Shown here: positions 43,160 to 51,800 of the stretch, piece by piece
Layout: the number at the start of each line of letters is the position of its first letter
Numbering within the stretch: the stretch's first letter is position 1
Source of the DNA: Polynucleobacter sp. JS-JIR-5-A7
Lineage (GTDB): Bacteria; Pseudomonadota; Gammaproteobacteria; Burkholderiales; Burkholderiaceae
Reading direction: 5' to 3'
Assembly (NCBI RefSeq): GCF_018687935.1
Contig: NZ_CP061308.1
Span: 738,048-802,047 of the forward strand
Length of the DNA stretch: 64,000 nucleotides
Translations under genes and position numbers: made by a program
Notes under the pieces: model-generated
Seen by the model: only the letters and a program-made list of their open reading frames with translations
Database searches by the model: none
Told to the model about the DNA's origin: nothing

Positions 43160-43213
43160 CCCTTTGATTTGTATGAACTAATGGTGAAATGATCATTAGC
43201 GCAAATCAAAGGG
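43160..43213. repeat. Nested inverted repeat downstream of the large flagellin gene
   Basis: CCCTTTGATTTG (43160-43171) and CAAATCAAAGGG (43202-43213) form a perfect 12-bp inverted repeat. Inside it CTAATG and CATTAG form a second 6-bp stem. The whole would fold as one long interrupted hairpin between the flagellin stop and the FliS-like gene. No T run follows. Confidence 0.65.
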
Positions 43214-43227
43214 TATCAGGGTTCAAA

Positions 43228-45558
43228 TTAACGGAATATTGACAAAATTGCAGCCGCTGCGGTGTTCATTTGACTCACCAAATAGTAGTCAACGCTTTGC
43301 TGAGTATTCAATTGTTGTAGATTAGCCTGCAAAGCAGTCGGATCAATATTGGCAATCTTATCAATTGTCTTTTGCATGCCATTTCCAATATTAGTGGCAT
43401 TTTTCAATTGAGCTTCTAGGCCAGCCATTGCGGCTGAGAGAGAGGCTTGCGCTGTAGATACCGTATCAATTTGTCCGGTAATAATCTGACTTGCTCTGTT
43501 TGCATTAGCAATTGCAGAGTTCTGGGTATTCCAAGTCATTACTGGTTTTTCAGATGCAGAAGAGGAGACATTGTCTAAAGCTAAGACGCCGCCACCTAAG
43601 TCAAATGCGGTGAAAAGTGAATGGATTTCTGAAATTTTGCCAGCCACAGTACCGCCATTGGCATCGCTATTGGAGAAAACACCATATACGTTGCCTGTAT
43701 CGCCAGAGTTAATGGCATTTTTAAAGGCATCCAGGACTTGTTGGTTGGTAGTAGTTTGACTTGCAGTAAAAGTAAGGCCATTAATGGTCACGCTATCACC
43801 AGGAAACAAGTTTGCATTACCAGCTAACAAGCTTGAGTTTGTAAAGGTGAGTGTGTTTCTGTAGGTAGTATTACTTGTAGAGCTTACCAGTGAAAGACTT
43901 CCAGCAGTAGCAGGGGTAGTTCCTGTCGTTAAAGGATCGGCCGTTGTCAAACTAAAGGTGTTAGCAGAAAGAACGCTTGCGCTTATGCCTGCAGCTGAGC
44001 CACCAGTGAGTTTTGTGCCAGTATTGGCATTGACACCTGCTCTTAAGATTGAAGTAGTTACTGAGCTTGCGCTGCCAGTACCATTGTTCAGAGTCTGAAT
44101 AGTGTAGCTAGCATTTACCAGTGAAGTAGGGATGGCGCCTAAGCCTGCAGCAACTGAAGGATCATAGCTTAAGGTAAGGCTAGTTGTGGAGCCACCACAA
44201 TTGACTGGATTATTTTTGATGCCAGATGTTAATGAGCCCGTAAAAGCTCCATAACTTGGGTTAGGAGTCGATGCATTCGTGATTTTTGCTAGGAATGCAG
44301 CGGTTACTTGCTCAGCAGTAACGTTTGTATTTGCAGTAAATGTTAATCCGCCAGCAGTAAAAGTATCTGTATTTTTTAAGCCAACAAAAGTTAATTTTTC
44401 TTGCTGTACTACTGCGTCGATATTATTTGTAAATGTACCAATACTAGGATCAGGTATCACTCCACTATTAACATAGGCAACGATTGCAGCAGTGACTTGT
44501 TGTGGAGATATTCCTCCCGCACTATTTCCTGGTCCAGGGCCAGCAGTGAAGGTTAAATTGCCAATCCTAATGGAATTGCCTTGGGCCATATTGGCAGTAG
44601 ACAGTGCTATGGTTTGTGTTTGAGTGCCTGACACTTTACTCAAAACTAGTTGCGCCACAACCCCATCGCCACCACTATTGGTGCAAGTAAGCACGGCATT
44701 GCTAGCACTTGTTCCTACAGCTCTTGTAATGGTACCAGACCAATTTCCGTAGGTAGTTGTTGCCGAGCTACTAGTCATCTTAGCAGCAAAAGCAGTTGCC
44801 AGTTGCGAACCAGTCATATCGCTGGTCAATTGTAAAGTTAGACCGTTAGCAGTAAAGCTAGCACCAGCATTGAGATTGGGGAAGGTGATTGTTTCTACTT
44901 GAGTAGCTGAACTAGTTCCCGTTGTAGTAATTGTAGTAGTGGGTGTTGTTGCTGTCGGCGGATTACCAGAGTTGGAAGTAATCGTACTGACCGGTGTTGT
45001 TAGATTGCTTACTGGAAAGTGTAGGTCATCAATTTGTAAACCAGTAATGAGCAAATCTTTTAAGTTGTCTACTAAGGTTTTAACGTTAGTTGCAGATACT
45101 TGGGTCTGGGAATCAGCAGTACCATCAATACCAGTCGTAATTTGTAGACCAAAGTCCGTATTTAGCAGATTTGCGCCATTCACACTTGCGCTAGTAACTA
45201 ACTGATCTATTTGGTTAATCAAATTTTGAAAAGTTTGATTCAGGCTATCTCGATCGCTGGATGCAAAGCCTGCGCTTGAAGCCTGGGTTGCTAAGCCTTT
45301 TAATTGAGACAGAATATCTGAGACTGAACTTAATGCTGATTGAGCAACATTAATTGCGCTGCCAGCATCGGTTAAATTTTTGCCAACCGACTTATAGCCC
45401 TCTACCTGAGCAGTCAGGCGGCTAACAACGCCACTCTCCGCTGCATTGAGGGTAGCTTTGCCAGAGGCGAGCTGTTCTTGGGTTTCAACGATACCCTTTT
45501 GAACCTCATTCACGGCCTGTGTCAGAGTTGAAGCTAGCGAAGTAATTGTATTGCTCAT
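43228..45558 (-). CDS. Large flagellin (776 residues)
   Basis: The protein has flagellin-type coiled-coil ends: N-terminal region (to about residue 150; EQLASGKATLNAAESGVVSRLTAQ, ASVNGANLLN) and C-terminal region (about 700-776) ending MNTAAAAILSIFR, close to the usual flagellin ending. The centre (about 190-690) is Ser/Thr/Gly-rich and contains at least four copies of a GLTFTA-type module. ATG 45558 is chosen because AAGGA lies suitably upstream (reverse strand). At 776 residues it is much longer than typical flagellins of about 300-500. It could be O-glycosylated by the nearby OGT-like protein. Confidence 0.9.
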   Translation of the reverse strand: MSNTITSLASTLTQAVNEVQKGIVETQEQLASGKATLNAAESGVVSRLTAQVEGYKSVGKNLTDAGSAINVAQSALSSVSDILSQLKGLATQASSAGFASSDRDSLNQTFQNLINQIDQLVTSASVNGANLLNTDFGLQITTGIDGTADSQTQVSATNVKTLVDNLKDLLITGLQIDDLHFPVSNLTTPVSTITSNSGNPPTATTPTTTITTTGTSSATQVETITFPNLNAGASFTANGLTLQLTSDMTGSQLATAFAAKMTSSSATTTYGNWSGTITRAVGTSASNAVLTCTNSGGDGVVAQLVLSKVSGTQTQTIALSTANMAQGNSIRIGNLTFTAGPGPGNSAGGISPQQVTAAIVAYVNSGVIPDPSIGTFTNNIDAVVQQEKLTFVGLKNTDTFTAGGLTFTANTNVTAEQVTAAFLAKITNASTPNPSYGAFTGSLTSGIKNNPVNCGGSTTSLTLSYDPSVAAGLGAIPTSLVNASYTIQTLNNGTGSASSVTTSILRAGVNANTGTKLTGGSAAGISASVLSANTFSLTTADPLTTGTTPATAGSLSLVSSTSNTTYRNTLTFTNSSLLAGNANLFPGDSVTINGLTFTASQTTTNQQVLDAFKNAINSGDTGNVYGVFSNSDANGGTVAGKISEIHSLFTAFDLGGGVLALDNVSSSASEKPVMTWNTQNSAIANANRASQIITGQIDTVSTAQASLSAAMAGLEAQLKNATNIGNGMQKTIDKIANIDPTALQANLQQLNTQQSVDYYLVSQMNTAAAAILSIFR

Positions 45559-45690
45559 GATATTTTTCCTTAAATATCCAATCTTTTTATGTAAAATCCA
45601 GGTAGCAATTCTTAAAAAACCTGGCCCTATACACGACAAAAATCAATAATTAGGGAAACTATAAGGGTTTATCAATACTTTGAATCCATT

Positions 45691-45718
45691 AAAAAAGCCG
45701 GGAATTACCCGGCTTTTC
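45691..45718 (-). terminator. Intrinsic terminator of the 535-residue flagellin gene
   Basis: On the reverse strand AAAAGCCGGG-TAATT-CCCGGCTTTTTT forms a GC-rich stem followed by a T run, about 30 bases after the stop codon at 45749. It separates the two large flagellin genes. A decayed copy of this sequence lies at 47607. Confidence 0.92.
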
Positions 45719-45748
45719 TAAGCTTAAACAGCTAAAACACTAGTTAAA

Positions 45749-47356
45749 TCAACGGAAAATCGACAAAATCGCAGCTGCTTCGGTATTCATTTGGCTAACC
45801 AAATAATAATCGATGGATTGTTGATTGTTCAATTGCTGTAACTTGGCTTGCATCGCAGTAGCATCAATGTTTTGGATTGTGTCTACTGTATTTTGCAAAC
45901 CAGACTTAAGGGCTTGAGTAGCACTTAAGGTTGCGACCAAACCTGCTTTTGAAGCACTCAGTCCTGCTTGACCAGTTGATACAGTGTTGATTAATGTAGT
46001 CAAGGAGGAGATTGCATTTCTAGCATTTTCTACTGAACTACCAGTAGTAGCGGAAAGTACTGTTGAGCCAGTATTTCGTGCCTTGATATACAAATACGAG
46101 CTGGTAGGAGTCGCAGTTCCGTTATAAGTATTACCTACGGTATAAAGACTATTCATCGTTGCATAGGTATTGCCTGTGAAAGTACCAACGCTAGTTGCAG
46201 GTTGTGTTCCATTGGTCATAAAGTTATAAAATGCTGTGGCAATGGCTGAATCAGCGGCGCCAGATGCTCCAGCAGTAAAGGTTAGGCCACCAACGGTAAT
46301 ACTTTGACCATTCGTTAAGGTGCTAAAAGTGACTTTATCAATAGCTGCTGTTCCTGCTGAATAGGCTGCACCTGCTTGGGTATTAGTAACTACGCTTGCG
46401 GTAGATGTAGAGCCAGTTGCCACTAAACCAGATGTGGCTTGTCTTGTAGAGCCAGCTTTTTGAGTAAACGTTAAGACTCCAGAGCTTGAAGTTACATCAA
46501 ATCTGGCTGCCATAGCAGATTGAGCACTAGAGTTATCTGATATGGTGTAGTCGATAAGGTTACCTACGCCACCGGCATTGGTGCCGTATGTAATAAAAGC
46601 TGCTAAAGCATCTGCAAGTTCAGCCGCAGTTGCACTAGTAGCTGAACCACCTGTAATTTGAACATATCCAGTACCAGTACTAATCTTAACTGTTGAAGCA
46701 GTGCTAGCTGTAAGATGCGCAGCTGTGCCAACGTTAAATGTATCAACCGAGGCAGTGCCTGCAGTAGCATCCACACCTGCAACAACGTTATCAGTACCAG
46801 CAGCAGTTTTGGCTACCAATGATGTACCTGTGTTGCCCTGTGTAATGCTCAGTGCAGCAGCAGTAGTCGCAATAGTTGCAACGTTAACACCAGCCACAGT
46901 GGTTTGTGATGCGGATGCACCATCAATGCCAGTAGTTACAGCAATTCCAGTTGAATTTGCCAGCAAATTATTACCATTAACTGAGGCTCCTGTTCCTAAA
47001 TTAGCAACCTGAGTAGCTAAAGCAGCAAAAGTTTGATTCAGACTTGAAGTATCATCTGTCGTAAGACCAGCGCTGGTTGCTTGAGTAGCTAAGGACTTCA
47101 TCTGAGTCAAAATATCAGCAATTGATTGAAGTGCAGTTTGTGCTACGCCGATTACATTATTGGCATTCGAAATGTTGTTTTCTACTTTGCCATAAGCATC
47201 TGCTTGAGCAGAAAGGCGAGTTACTACACCATTTTCTGCAGGGTTTAAAGTTTTTTGACCTGAAGCAAGTTGTGACTGAACATCAACGATTTGATTTTGT
47301 ATATCTTTAACTGACTGTGAAAGAGTTAAAGCTAAACCTGATAATGGCATTGGCAT
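45749..47356 (-). CDS. Flagellin (535 residues)
   Basis: N-terminal flagellin region (SQLASGQKTLNPAENGVVTRLSAQ, ASVNGNNLLANS) and C-terminal region (STGQAGLSASKAGLVATLSA, ending MNTEAAAILSIFR) parallel those of the larger flagellin. The centre is Ala/Thr/Ser-rich with a GLTFTA module. AAGGAAAAGAATC precedes ATG 47356. A sigma-28-like promoter lies about 200 bases upstream. The ends are similar to those of the 43228 protein, so the two are paralogues; this may be the main filament protein. Confidence 0.92.
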   Translation of the reverse strand: MPMPLSGLALTLSQSVKDIQNQIVDVQSQLASGQKTLNPAENGVVTRLSAQADAYGKVENNISNANNVIGVAQTALQSIADILTQMKSLATQATSAGLTTDDTSSLNQTFAALATQVANLGTGASVNGNNLLANSTGIAVTTGIDGASASQTTVAGVNVATIATTAAALSITQGNTGTSLVAKTAAGTDNVVAGVDATAGTASVDTFNVGTAAHLTASTASTVKISTGTGYVQITGGSATSATAAELADALAAFITYGTNAGGVGNLIDYTISDNSSAQSAMAARFDVTSSSGVLTFTQKAGSTRQATSGLVATGSTSTASVVTNTQAGAAYSAGTAAIDKVTFSTLTNGQSITVGGLTFTAGASGAADSAIATAFYNFMTNGTQPATSVGTFTGNTYATMNSLYTVGNTYNGTATPTSSYLYIKARNTGSTVLSATTGSSVENARNAISSLTTLINTVSTGQAGLSASKAGLVATLSATQALKSGLQNTVDTIQNIDATAMQAKLQQLNNQQSIDYYLVSQMNTEAAAILSIFR

Positions 47357-47553
47357 GATTCTTTTCCTTTAGTATAGATTTATGCATCCAAAATGGATTG
47401 CAATAAACAGTCTGGTTACGCGAAGTGCATAACAACAAACCAACTTACGAAAAAGCATCAGTGCGCAGTGCTTAGACTACATCAACAGAGCTTGGCGCCA
47501 ATAGTGACATTAGCTTGTTTGAAAACCTCCGAAGAAGCTTTCTTATATTCTCA

Positions 47554-47580
47554 TTAACGGTAGGAGGTTCACTAACTTGA
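47554..47580 (-). promoter_or_regulatory. Sigma-28 (FliA)-type promoter of flagellin gene
   Basis: Read on the reverse strand: TCAAGTTA, an 11-base spacer, ACCGTTAA. This matches TAAAGTTT-N11-GCCGATAA at 6/8 and 6/8 by hand with the exact spacing. Transcription would start near 47545, giving a leader of about 190 bases before the flagellin ATG at 47356. Confidence 0.65.
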
Positions 47581-47606
47581 GTCTTTTAGATAGAAATACA
47601 TTAAAA

Positions 47607-47660
47607 AAGCTGGAAATTACCCTGTTTTTTTAAGCTTGAATAGTCAAAAAACCAGTTAAA
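47607..47660. repeat. Decayed copy of the flagellin 3' end/terminator
   Basis: The stretch from 47607 (ATTAAAAAAGCTGGAAATTA..) reads like 45688-45744 with scattered substitutions: stem remnants, AAGCTT, then AACCAGTTAAAT versus AACACTAGTTAAAT. The stem no longer pairs well. It appears to be the 3' border of a lost flagellin gene copy. Confidence 0.65.
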
Positions 47661-47755
47661 TTAAATTATGCCTAAAATGCCCTGGAAAGCAAACTTAAGA
47701 GCTTGAATGGAGCCAACGTTGTTATCGAACATCATATAACCTTTATATTAACTAA

Positions 47756-50230
47756 ATGCCACGTCCGCCTAATATTCCTAAACGCCAACTACCTGCCGCA
47801 AATAAATTGCATCTAAAACAAGCGGAATTGGTGAACATGTTGCAATCAGGTTTGAAACTTATTAGTAGTGGTAGCTTTATGGAAGCAAAATCTATCTTTG
47901 AGGAAGTATTAAAAAATCAGCCTAATCATTTTGATGCACTGCAGCTGTTAGGCGCCTTAATGACACAACTTCAAGAATATCCTCAAGCAATAGAGTTGCT
48001 TTCTGCGGCCATTAAAATCAATCCAAATTACCCCAATCCTTACTCCAGTCTGGGTACTGCCTTGCGGGGATTGAAGCGCTTTGATGAGGCCTTAACTAGT
48101 TATGACCAAGCGATCAATATCAAACCAGACTATCTAGAGGCTCACTACAATCGCGCAAATACTTTAGTAGACTTGGGGCGCTTAGATGAAGCCTTATTTA
48201 ACTATGATCAGGCTATCTTAATTGAGCCGGCCTTCGCAGATTGTCATCACAATCGCGCAAATGTTTTCAAAGAATTGGGGCGCTTAGATGAAGCCTTAGC
48301 TGGTTATGATCAAACTATTTTAATTAAGCAAGACCATTCTGATGCACATTTTAATCGCGCAAATACTTTGGTGAATTTAGATCGTTTGGATGAAGCCTTG
48401 ACTAGTTATTGTCAAGCCATTCTAATTAAGCCGGACAATGTGTCGGCATATAATAATTTTGCGAATATTTTGCAAAAATTAGGGTACTTGAATGAAGCTA
48501 TCGCTAACTTTGACAAAGCCCTCAGCATCAAGCCGGACCTCCTAGAGGCTCACTACAATCGCGGTAATACTTTGCAGGCACTTAAACGTTCTGAAGAAGC
48601 CTTAGCTAGCTATAACCAAGCTCTCAGTATCAAAACAGACTATGTAGAGGCTTTGCTTAATCGCGGTAATACTTTGCAGGCACTTAAGCGTTTTGAAGAA
48701 GCCATAGCCTCATATGACCAAACGATTATCCATAATCCGGAGTGTGCTGAAGCTTATAGCAATAGAGGAAACGCCTTGCGAGATATAGGTCGTATGGATG
48801 AAGCCTTAGTTAGCTTTAAGCGGGCTCTAATGCTTAACCCAGAGTATCCATTTCTAAAGGGGGGTGTGCAACATGCCAAAATGTTTATATGTGATTGGAG
48901 TAACTTTTTTGACCATATTGAGTTGCTTTCTCAAAAAATTGCCACTAATGAACAAGTTGTCTTACCGTTCATAAATCTTTGCTTGATGGATGATCCTGAG
49001 TTACACCTAAAAGTCTCAAAGACCTATGAAAAAAAAAGTTTTCAGAAGATTCGCGATCTAGGCCCTATTCTTAAAAGATCAGCTAGAAGTAAGATTCGGC
49101 TGGGTTATTTTTCCCCTGATCTTTATAGTCACCCAGTATCAATTTGGCTTGCTGAGCAGCTGGAAAATCATGATAAATCTCAATTTGAGTTATTCGCTTT
49201 TTCATTTAACCAAGTAAAAGATCCTATGCGAGATCGGCTTGAGAAGGTCTTTGATCACTTTATTGAAATAGACCAAATGTCTGATCCGGAGGTTGTGCAA
49301 CTTACTCGTGAACTCGGGATAGATATTGCCTTTGATCTTTGCGTTCATACATCCGGCGCTCGCCCAAGTATTTTTGCGATGCGCGCAGCACCAATTCAGG
49401 TAAGTCATTTAGGATACCCTGGTACATCGGGATCTGAATGTATTGACTATATTATTAGTGACCCCTTCGGCATACCCGAGAACTTCAAAACCCTCTATAC
49501 TGAAAGAATTGCTTATGTACCATGCCCATATACCTATGATACTGAGCGCCAAATTAACGCTGAGTTACTAAGCCGAGTGCAATTTGGCTTGCCTGAGAAT
49601 AGTTTTGTGTTTACCTGTCAAAATGGTCACCAAAAGATTACTCCTGAAACTTTTGGTATTTGGATGGATATTTTAAAAGCCGTTCCTGATAGCGTGCTGT
49701 GGTTGCTAGAGCCTAATGCAAGTGCCAAGAATAATTTAATAAAAGAAGCAATTGTGAGGGGCGTTCAGGGTCATAGATTAATTTTCTCCAAGAGAGAATT
49801 CGCATTACCAGAGCAGGAAAAAGAACGAATTGGTCGTTATTTGGCAAGCTACAGGTTAGCTGATTTGTTTCTAGATACTTGGCCCTACAATGCAGGCACT
49901 ACCGGAGTTGATGCTCTTTTTGCCGGATTACCAATATTGACAAAGGAAGGTAAAAGCATGGTATCGCGTATGGTTACTAGTGCCTTGCATGGAATTGAGA
50001 TGCCTGAGTTAATTACAAGCTCTGTAACTGAGTATCAGTCATTAGCTATTGATCTAGCAACCAATCCTCAGTATCTGCAGGCACTAAAAGAAAAGCTTAT
50101 CAGAAATAAATCGCAAACTCTTTTATTTGATGCGCCTACCAACACTCGGTACTTAGAGGCTGCATACAGGAAGATGTATGAGCGTTACCAAGGAGATATA
50201 GAGCCAGATCACATTTATATAACAACCTAA
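47756..50230 (+). CDS. TPR-OGT protein (GT41 family O-linked GlcNAc transferase-like)
   Basis: The 824-residue protein has about ten 34-residue TPR units (residues 25-375, repeated phrase NRGNTLQALKRFEEALASY and variants) and a C-terminal GT41 catalytic region (about 440-810). Family segments are RLGYFSPDLYSHPVSIWL, APIQVSHLGYPGTSG, QKITPETFGIWMDILKAVP and DTWPYNAGTTGVDALFAGLP. GT41 enzymes add sugars to Ser/Thr. Placed between flagellin genes, it probably glycosylates flagellin; substrate and sugar are inferred. Several TPR units are near-identical at DNA level, so repeat number may vary. Confidence 0.9.
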   Translation: MPRPPNIPKRQLPAANKLHLKQAELVNMLQSGLKLISSGSFMEAKSIFEEVLKNQPNHFDALQLLGALMTQLQEYPQAIELLSAAIKINPNYPNPYSSLGTALRGLKRFDEALTSYDQAINIKPDYLEAHYNRANTLVDLGRLDEALFNYDQAILIEPAFADCHHNRANVFKELGRLDEALAGYDQTILIKQDHSDAHFNRANTLVNLDRLDEALTSYCQAILIKPDNVSAYNNFANILQKLGYLNEAIANFDKALSIKPDLLEAHYNRGNTLQALKRSEEALASYNQALSIKTDYVEALLNRGNTLQALKRFEEAIASYDQTIIHNPECAEAYSNRGNALRDIGRMDEALVSFKRALMLNPEYPFLKGGVQHAKMFICDWSNFFDHIELLSQKIATNEQVVLPFINLCLMDDPELHLKVSKTYEKKSFQKIRDLGPILKRSARSKIRLGYFSPDLYSHPVSIWLAEQLENHDKSQFELFAFSFNQVKDPMRDRLEKVFDHFIEIDQMSDPEVVQLTRELGIDIAFDLCVHTSGARPSIFAMRAAPIQVSHLGYPGTSGSECIDYIISDPFGIPENFKTLYTERIAYVPCPYTYDTERQINAELLSRVQFGLPENSFVFTCQNGHQKITPETFGIWMDILKAVPDSVLWLLEPNASAKNNLIKEAIVRGVQGHRLIFSKREFALPEQEKERIGRYLASYRLADLFLDTWPYNAGTTGVDALFAGLPILTKEGKSMVSRMVTSALHGIEMPELITSSVTEYQSLAIDLATNPQYLQALKEKLIRNKSQTLLFDAPTNTRYLEAAYRKMYERYQGDIEPDHIYITT

Positions 50231-50381
50231 ATTTCTAGAGTTAATAATAATAATTAGATATTATTGTTTCTGGTGAATTGGCTATGTTATTGCTCTATTG
50301 GTGCATTTGAATTTTATTTGTATGTGTGTAGTGTAAAAAATCTCTTCACTTAAATAAATTTGTTAATGCAAATGCTATTTG

Positions 50382-51215
50382 CTATGAAGTAGATGCGCTA
50401 GCTTTTTCATTGGCGACAACAAGCTTCTTGTAAGCTGTAGGGTCCAGCTGGCTAATCAATTGGTAGTCAATATTTTGCCGGCTTTGCAATTGAGCTAGCT
50501 GCGCCTTGAGCTTGACTGGGTCAATATTCTGTATTGCACTAACTGAATCTTGGGCAGTCTTTGCTTGACCAGTAAGTTTGTCAGCCTGGGCTGCAAGTCG
50601 TGTCGACGTCATCTTGAGCAAGGCTTGACCATTATTGATCTGGGCTAGCGCGCTATTGAGAGCATTCATTGCTGCTTGGGCATTTTCTGGTGTATCGAGC
50701 TTGATATTACTCATCAGGCCGGTAGTCATCATGCCGTAGATATTGACGCTGTTAATGAATGATCTTGAGGCAGGCGTTTTATCTGTGCCGATGATGACAT
50801 TCATACCAGCAGTGCCGGAGAGTAGGTTGGTGCCATTTAAGCCTGCTTTAGTAGCTAGCTTACCAATCTCAGTGACGAGTTGTTGAAATCTAAAGTTGAG
50901 GTTAATGCTGTCAGAAAAACCCAGGGTGGGGTTGCTAGCTTGAGCTGCCAGCTGTTGCATCTGCGGCATCAGTTTTAAGATGGAAGTAATTGCAGTTTGC
51001 GCAACCCCAATCGTCTTCTGCGCATTCGCAATACTGTCTTGCGGTGTTGCATAACTTTTTGCCGCTGTAGAAAGTTTGGTAACTTCGTCTTGCTGCGCAG
51101 TTGTTAGCGTGGCCTTGCCATTCTTTAACTGCGTATTAATGGAATTTATTTTTGTCTGAAAATCTTTTACATAGTTTGTAAAAGTATCAACTAAGGTAGT
51201 TTTGGCAATGCTCAT
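50382..51215 (-). CDS. Short divergent flagellin-family protein
   Basis: The 277-residue protein keeps flagellin-like N-terminal (INTQLKNGKATLTTAQQDEVTKL, QTAITSILKLMPQMQQLAAQAS) and C-terminal (QNIDPVKLKAQLAQLQSRQNIDYQLISQLD) coiled-coil regions but has almost no variable centre. The C terminus ends in a charged tail (VVANEKASASTS) in place of the AAAILSIFR ending of the two large flagellins. It may be a minor filament or junction-type protein. It lies downstream of flgM on the same strand, 87 bases away. Confidence 0.82.
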   Translation of the reverse strand: MSIAKTTLVDTFTNYVKDFQTKINSINTQLKNGKATLTTAQQDEVTKLSTAAKSYATPQDSIANAQKTIGVAQTAITSILKLMPQMQQLAAQASNPTLGFSDSINLNFRFQQLVTEIGKLATKAGLNGTNLLSGTAGMNVIIGTDKTPASRSFINSVNIYGMMTTGLMSNIKLDTPENAQAAMNALNSALAQINNGQALLKMTSTRLAAQADKLTGQAKTAQDSVSAIQNIDPVKLKAQLAQLQSRQNIDYQLISQLDPTAYKKLVVANEKASASTS

Positions 51216-51277
51216 AATGATCTTTGATCTTGCCTAGTTTCTGTGTGTTGTTGCTTTGCTTACTGTAGTTAGGTTTA

Positions 51278-51293
51278 TTACGTATTTACGTAA
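51278..51293. repeat. TTACGTA palindrome between flgM and the short flagellin
   Basis: TTACGTA-TT-TACGTAA is a perfect 7-bp inverted repeat with a 2-base centre, located ten bases beyond the flgM stop. The size and symmetry fit a dimeric regulator site; no T run makes it a terminator. Confidence 0.5.
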
Positions 51294-51302
51294 CGCGTCT
51301 AA

Positions 51303-51608
51303 TTATTTTTTGAGCAGAGCAACAGCATCATTAATCATGCCATCGGCTACTTTTCCAGAGTCAACAGTGAACTGACCGCTTTCAATTTCACTGCGGATCA
51401 TATCTACTTTTTTTGAATCAAATACAGGGCTATTTGCAATCGTTGCTTGCAATGCTTGTAGTTGACTAGAAAGTTTAGTGATATCAGCAGCAGGTGGCTT
51501 TACTGAATTAGCGCTAGGCCCAATCGTTGAAGTAGGGTTGCTCTCACTCGCAGCGGGTTTTTCCACTACGGTGTTGAGCGCGGTCTTCAAAGAATCATTA
51601 ATTTTCAT
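51303..51608 (-). CDS. flgM: Anti-sigma-28 factor FlgM
   Basis: FlgM holds sigma-28 (FliA) inactive until it is exported through the finished hook-basal body. The 101-residue protein has a disordered Ser/Pro/Ala N-terminal half and the conserved C-terminal helices (VDMIRSEIESGQFTVDSGKVADGMI, given as the span 68-92). A sigma-28-type promoter lies upstream, as expected for the autoregulated flgM. fliA is not in this window. Confidence 0.95.
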   Translation of the reverse strand: MKINDSLKTALNTVVEKPAASESNPTSTIGPSANSVKPPAADITKLSSQLQALQATIANSPVFDSKKVDMIRSEIESGQFTVDSGKVADGMINDAVALLKK

Positions 51609-51720
51609 GGGAACACTTTAGCCTAATTTAGGTACTGCTCGTTTCTCAGTTTTTTGAGTCAAACTATCAAAACACTATACAACCTACTGCCACATCACCT
51701 GAACTACTTCTACATCTTCT

Positions 51721-51747
51721 CTAACGGCTTTATCTAGCCTAACTTTA
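51721..51747 (-). promoter_or_regulatory. Sigma-28 (FliA)-type promoter of flgM
   Basis: Read on the reverse strand: TAAAGTTA, an 11-base spacer, GCCGTTAG. Agreement with TAAAGTTT-N11-GCCGATAA is 7/8 and 6/8 with exact spacing. The predicted start near 51712 gives a leader of about 100 bases before flgM. Confidence 0.72.
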
Positions 51748-51800
51748 GCTAAATCCGGCTTTCCTTGGCGCGTTAGAAGAATATAAATTATCGGTTTAGC

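Larger units (their letters stand above)
47357..47755. other. Divergent intergenic region with sigma-28 promoter and decayed terminator
   Basis: These 399 bases between the flagellin (reverse) and the OGT-like gene (forward) contain no convincing gene. They contain the sigma-28-like promoter at 47554-47580 and a decayed copy of the flagellin terminator at 47607-47660. No clear promoter for the forward gene was recognised. Confidence 0.6.

Noticed and set aside
44279..47310. Several long open frames on the opposite strand of the flagellin genes (e.g. 44939-45205, 46701-47012)
   Set aside because: They are low-complexity antisense readings of Ser/Thr/Ala-rich codons with no ribosome sites or family patterns.
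48060..48880. Repeated DNA in the OGT-like gene as a CRISPR-like or tandem DNA repeat
   Set aside because: The period is 102 bases and in frame; it encodes TPR units of the protein.
51680..51705. TGGCAGTAGGTTGT (reverse strand) as sigma-54 promoter for flgM
   Set aside because: The spacing is one base short, and a better sigma-28 element lies just upstream.
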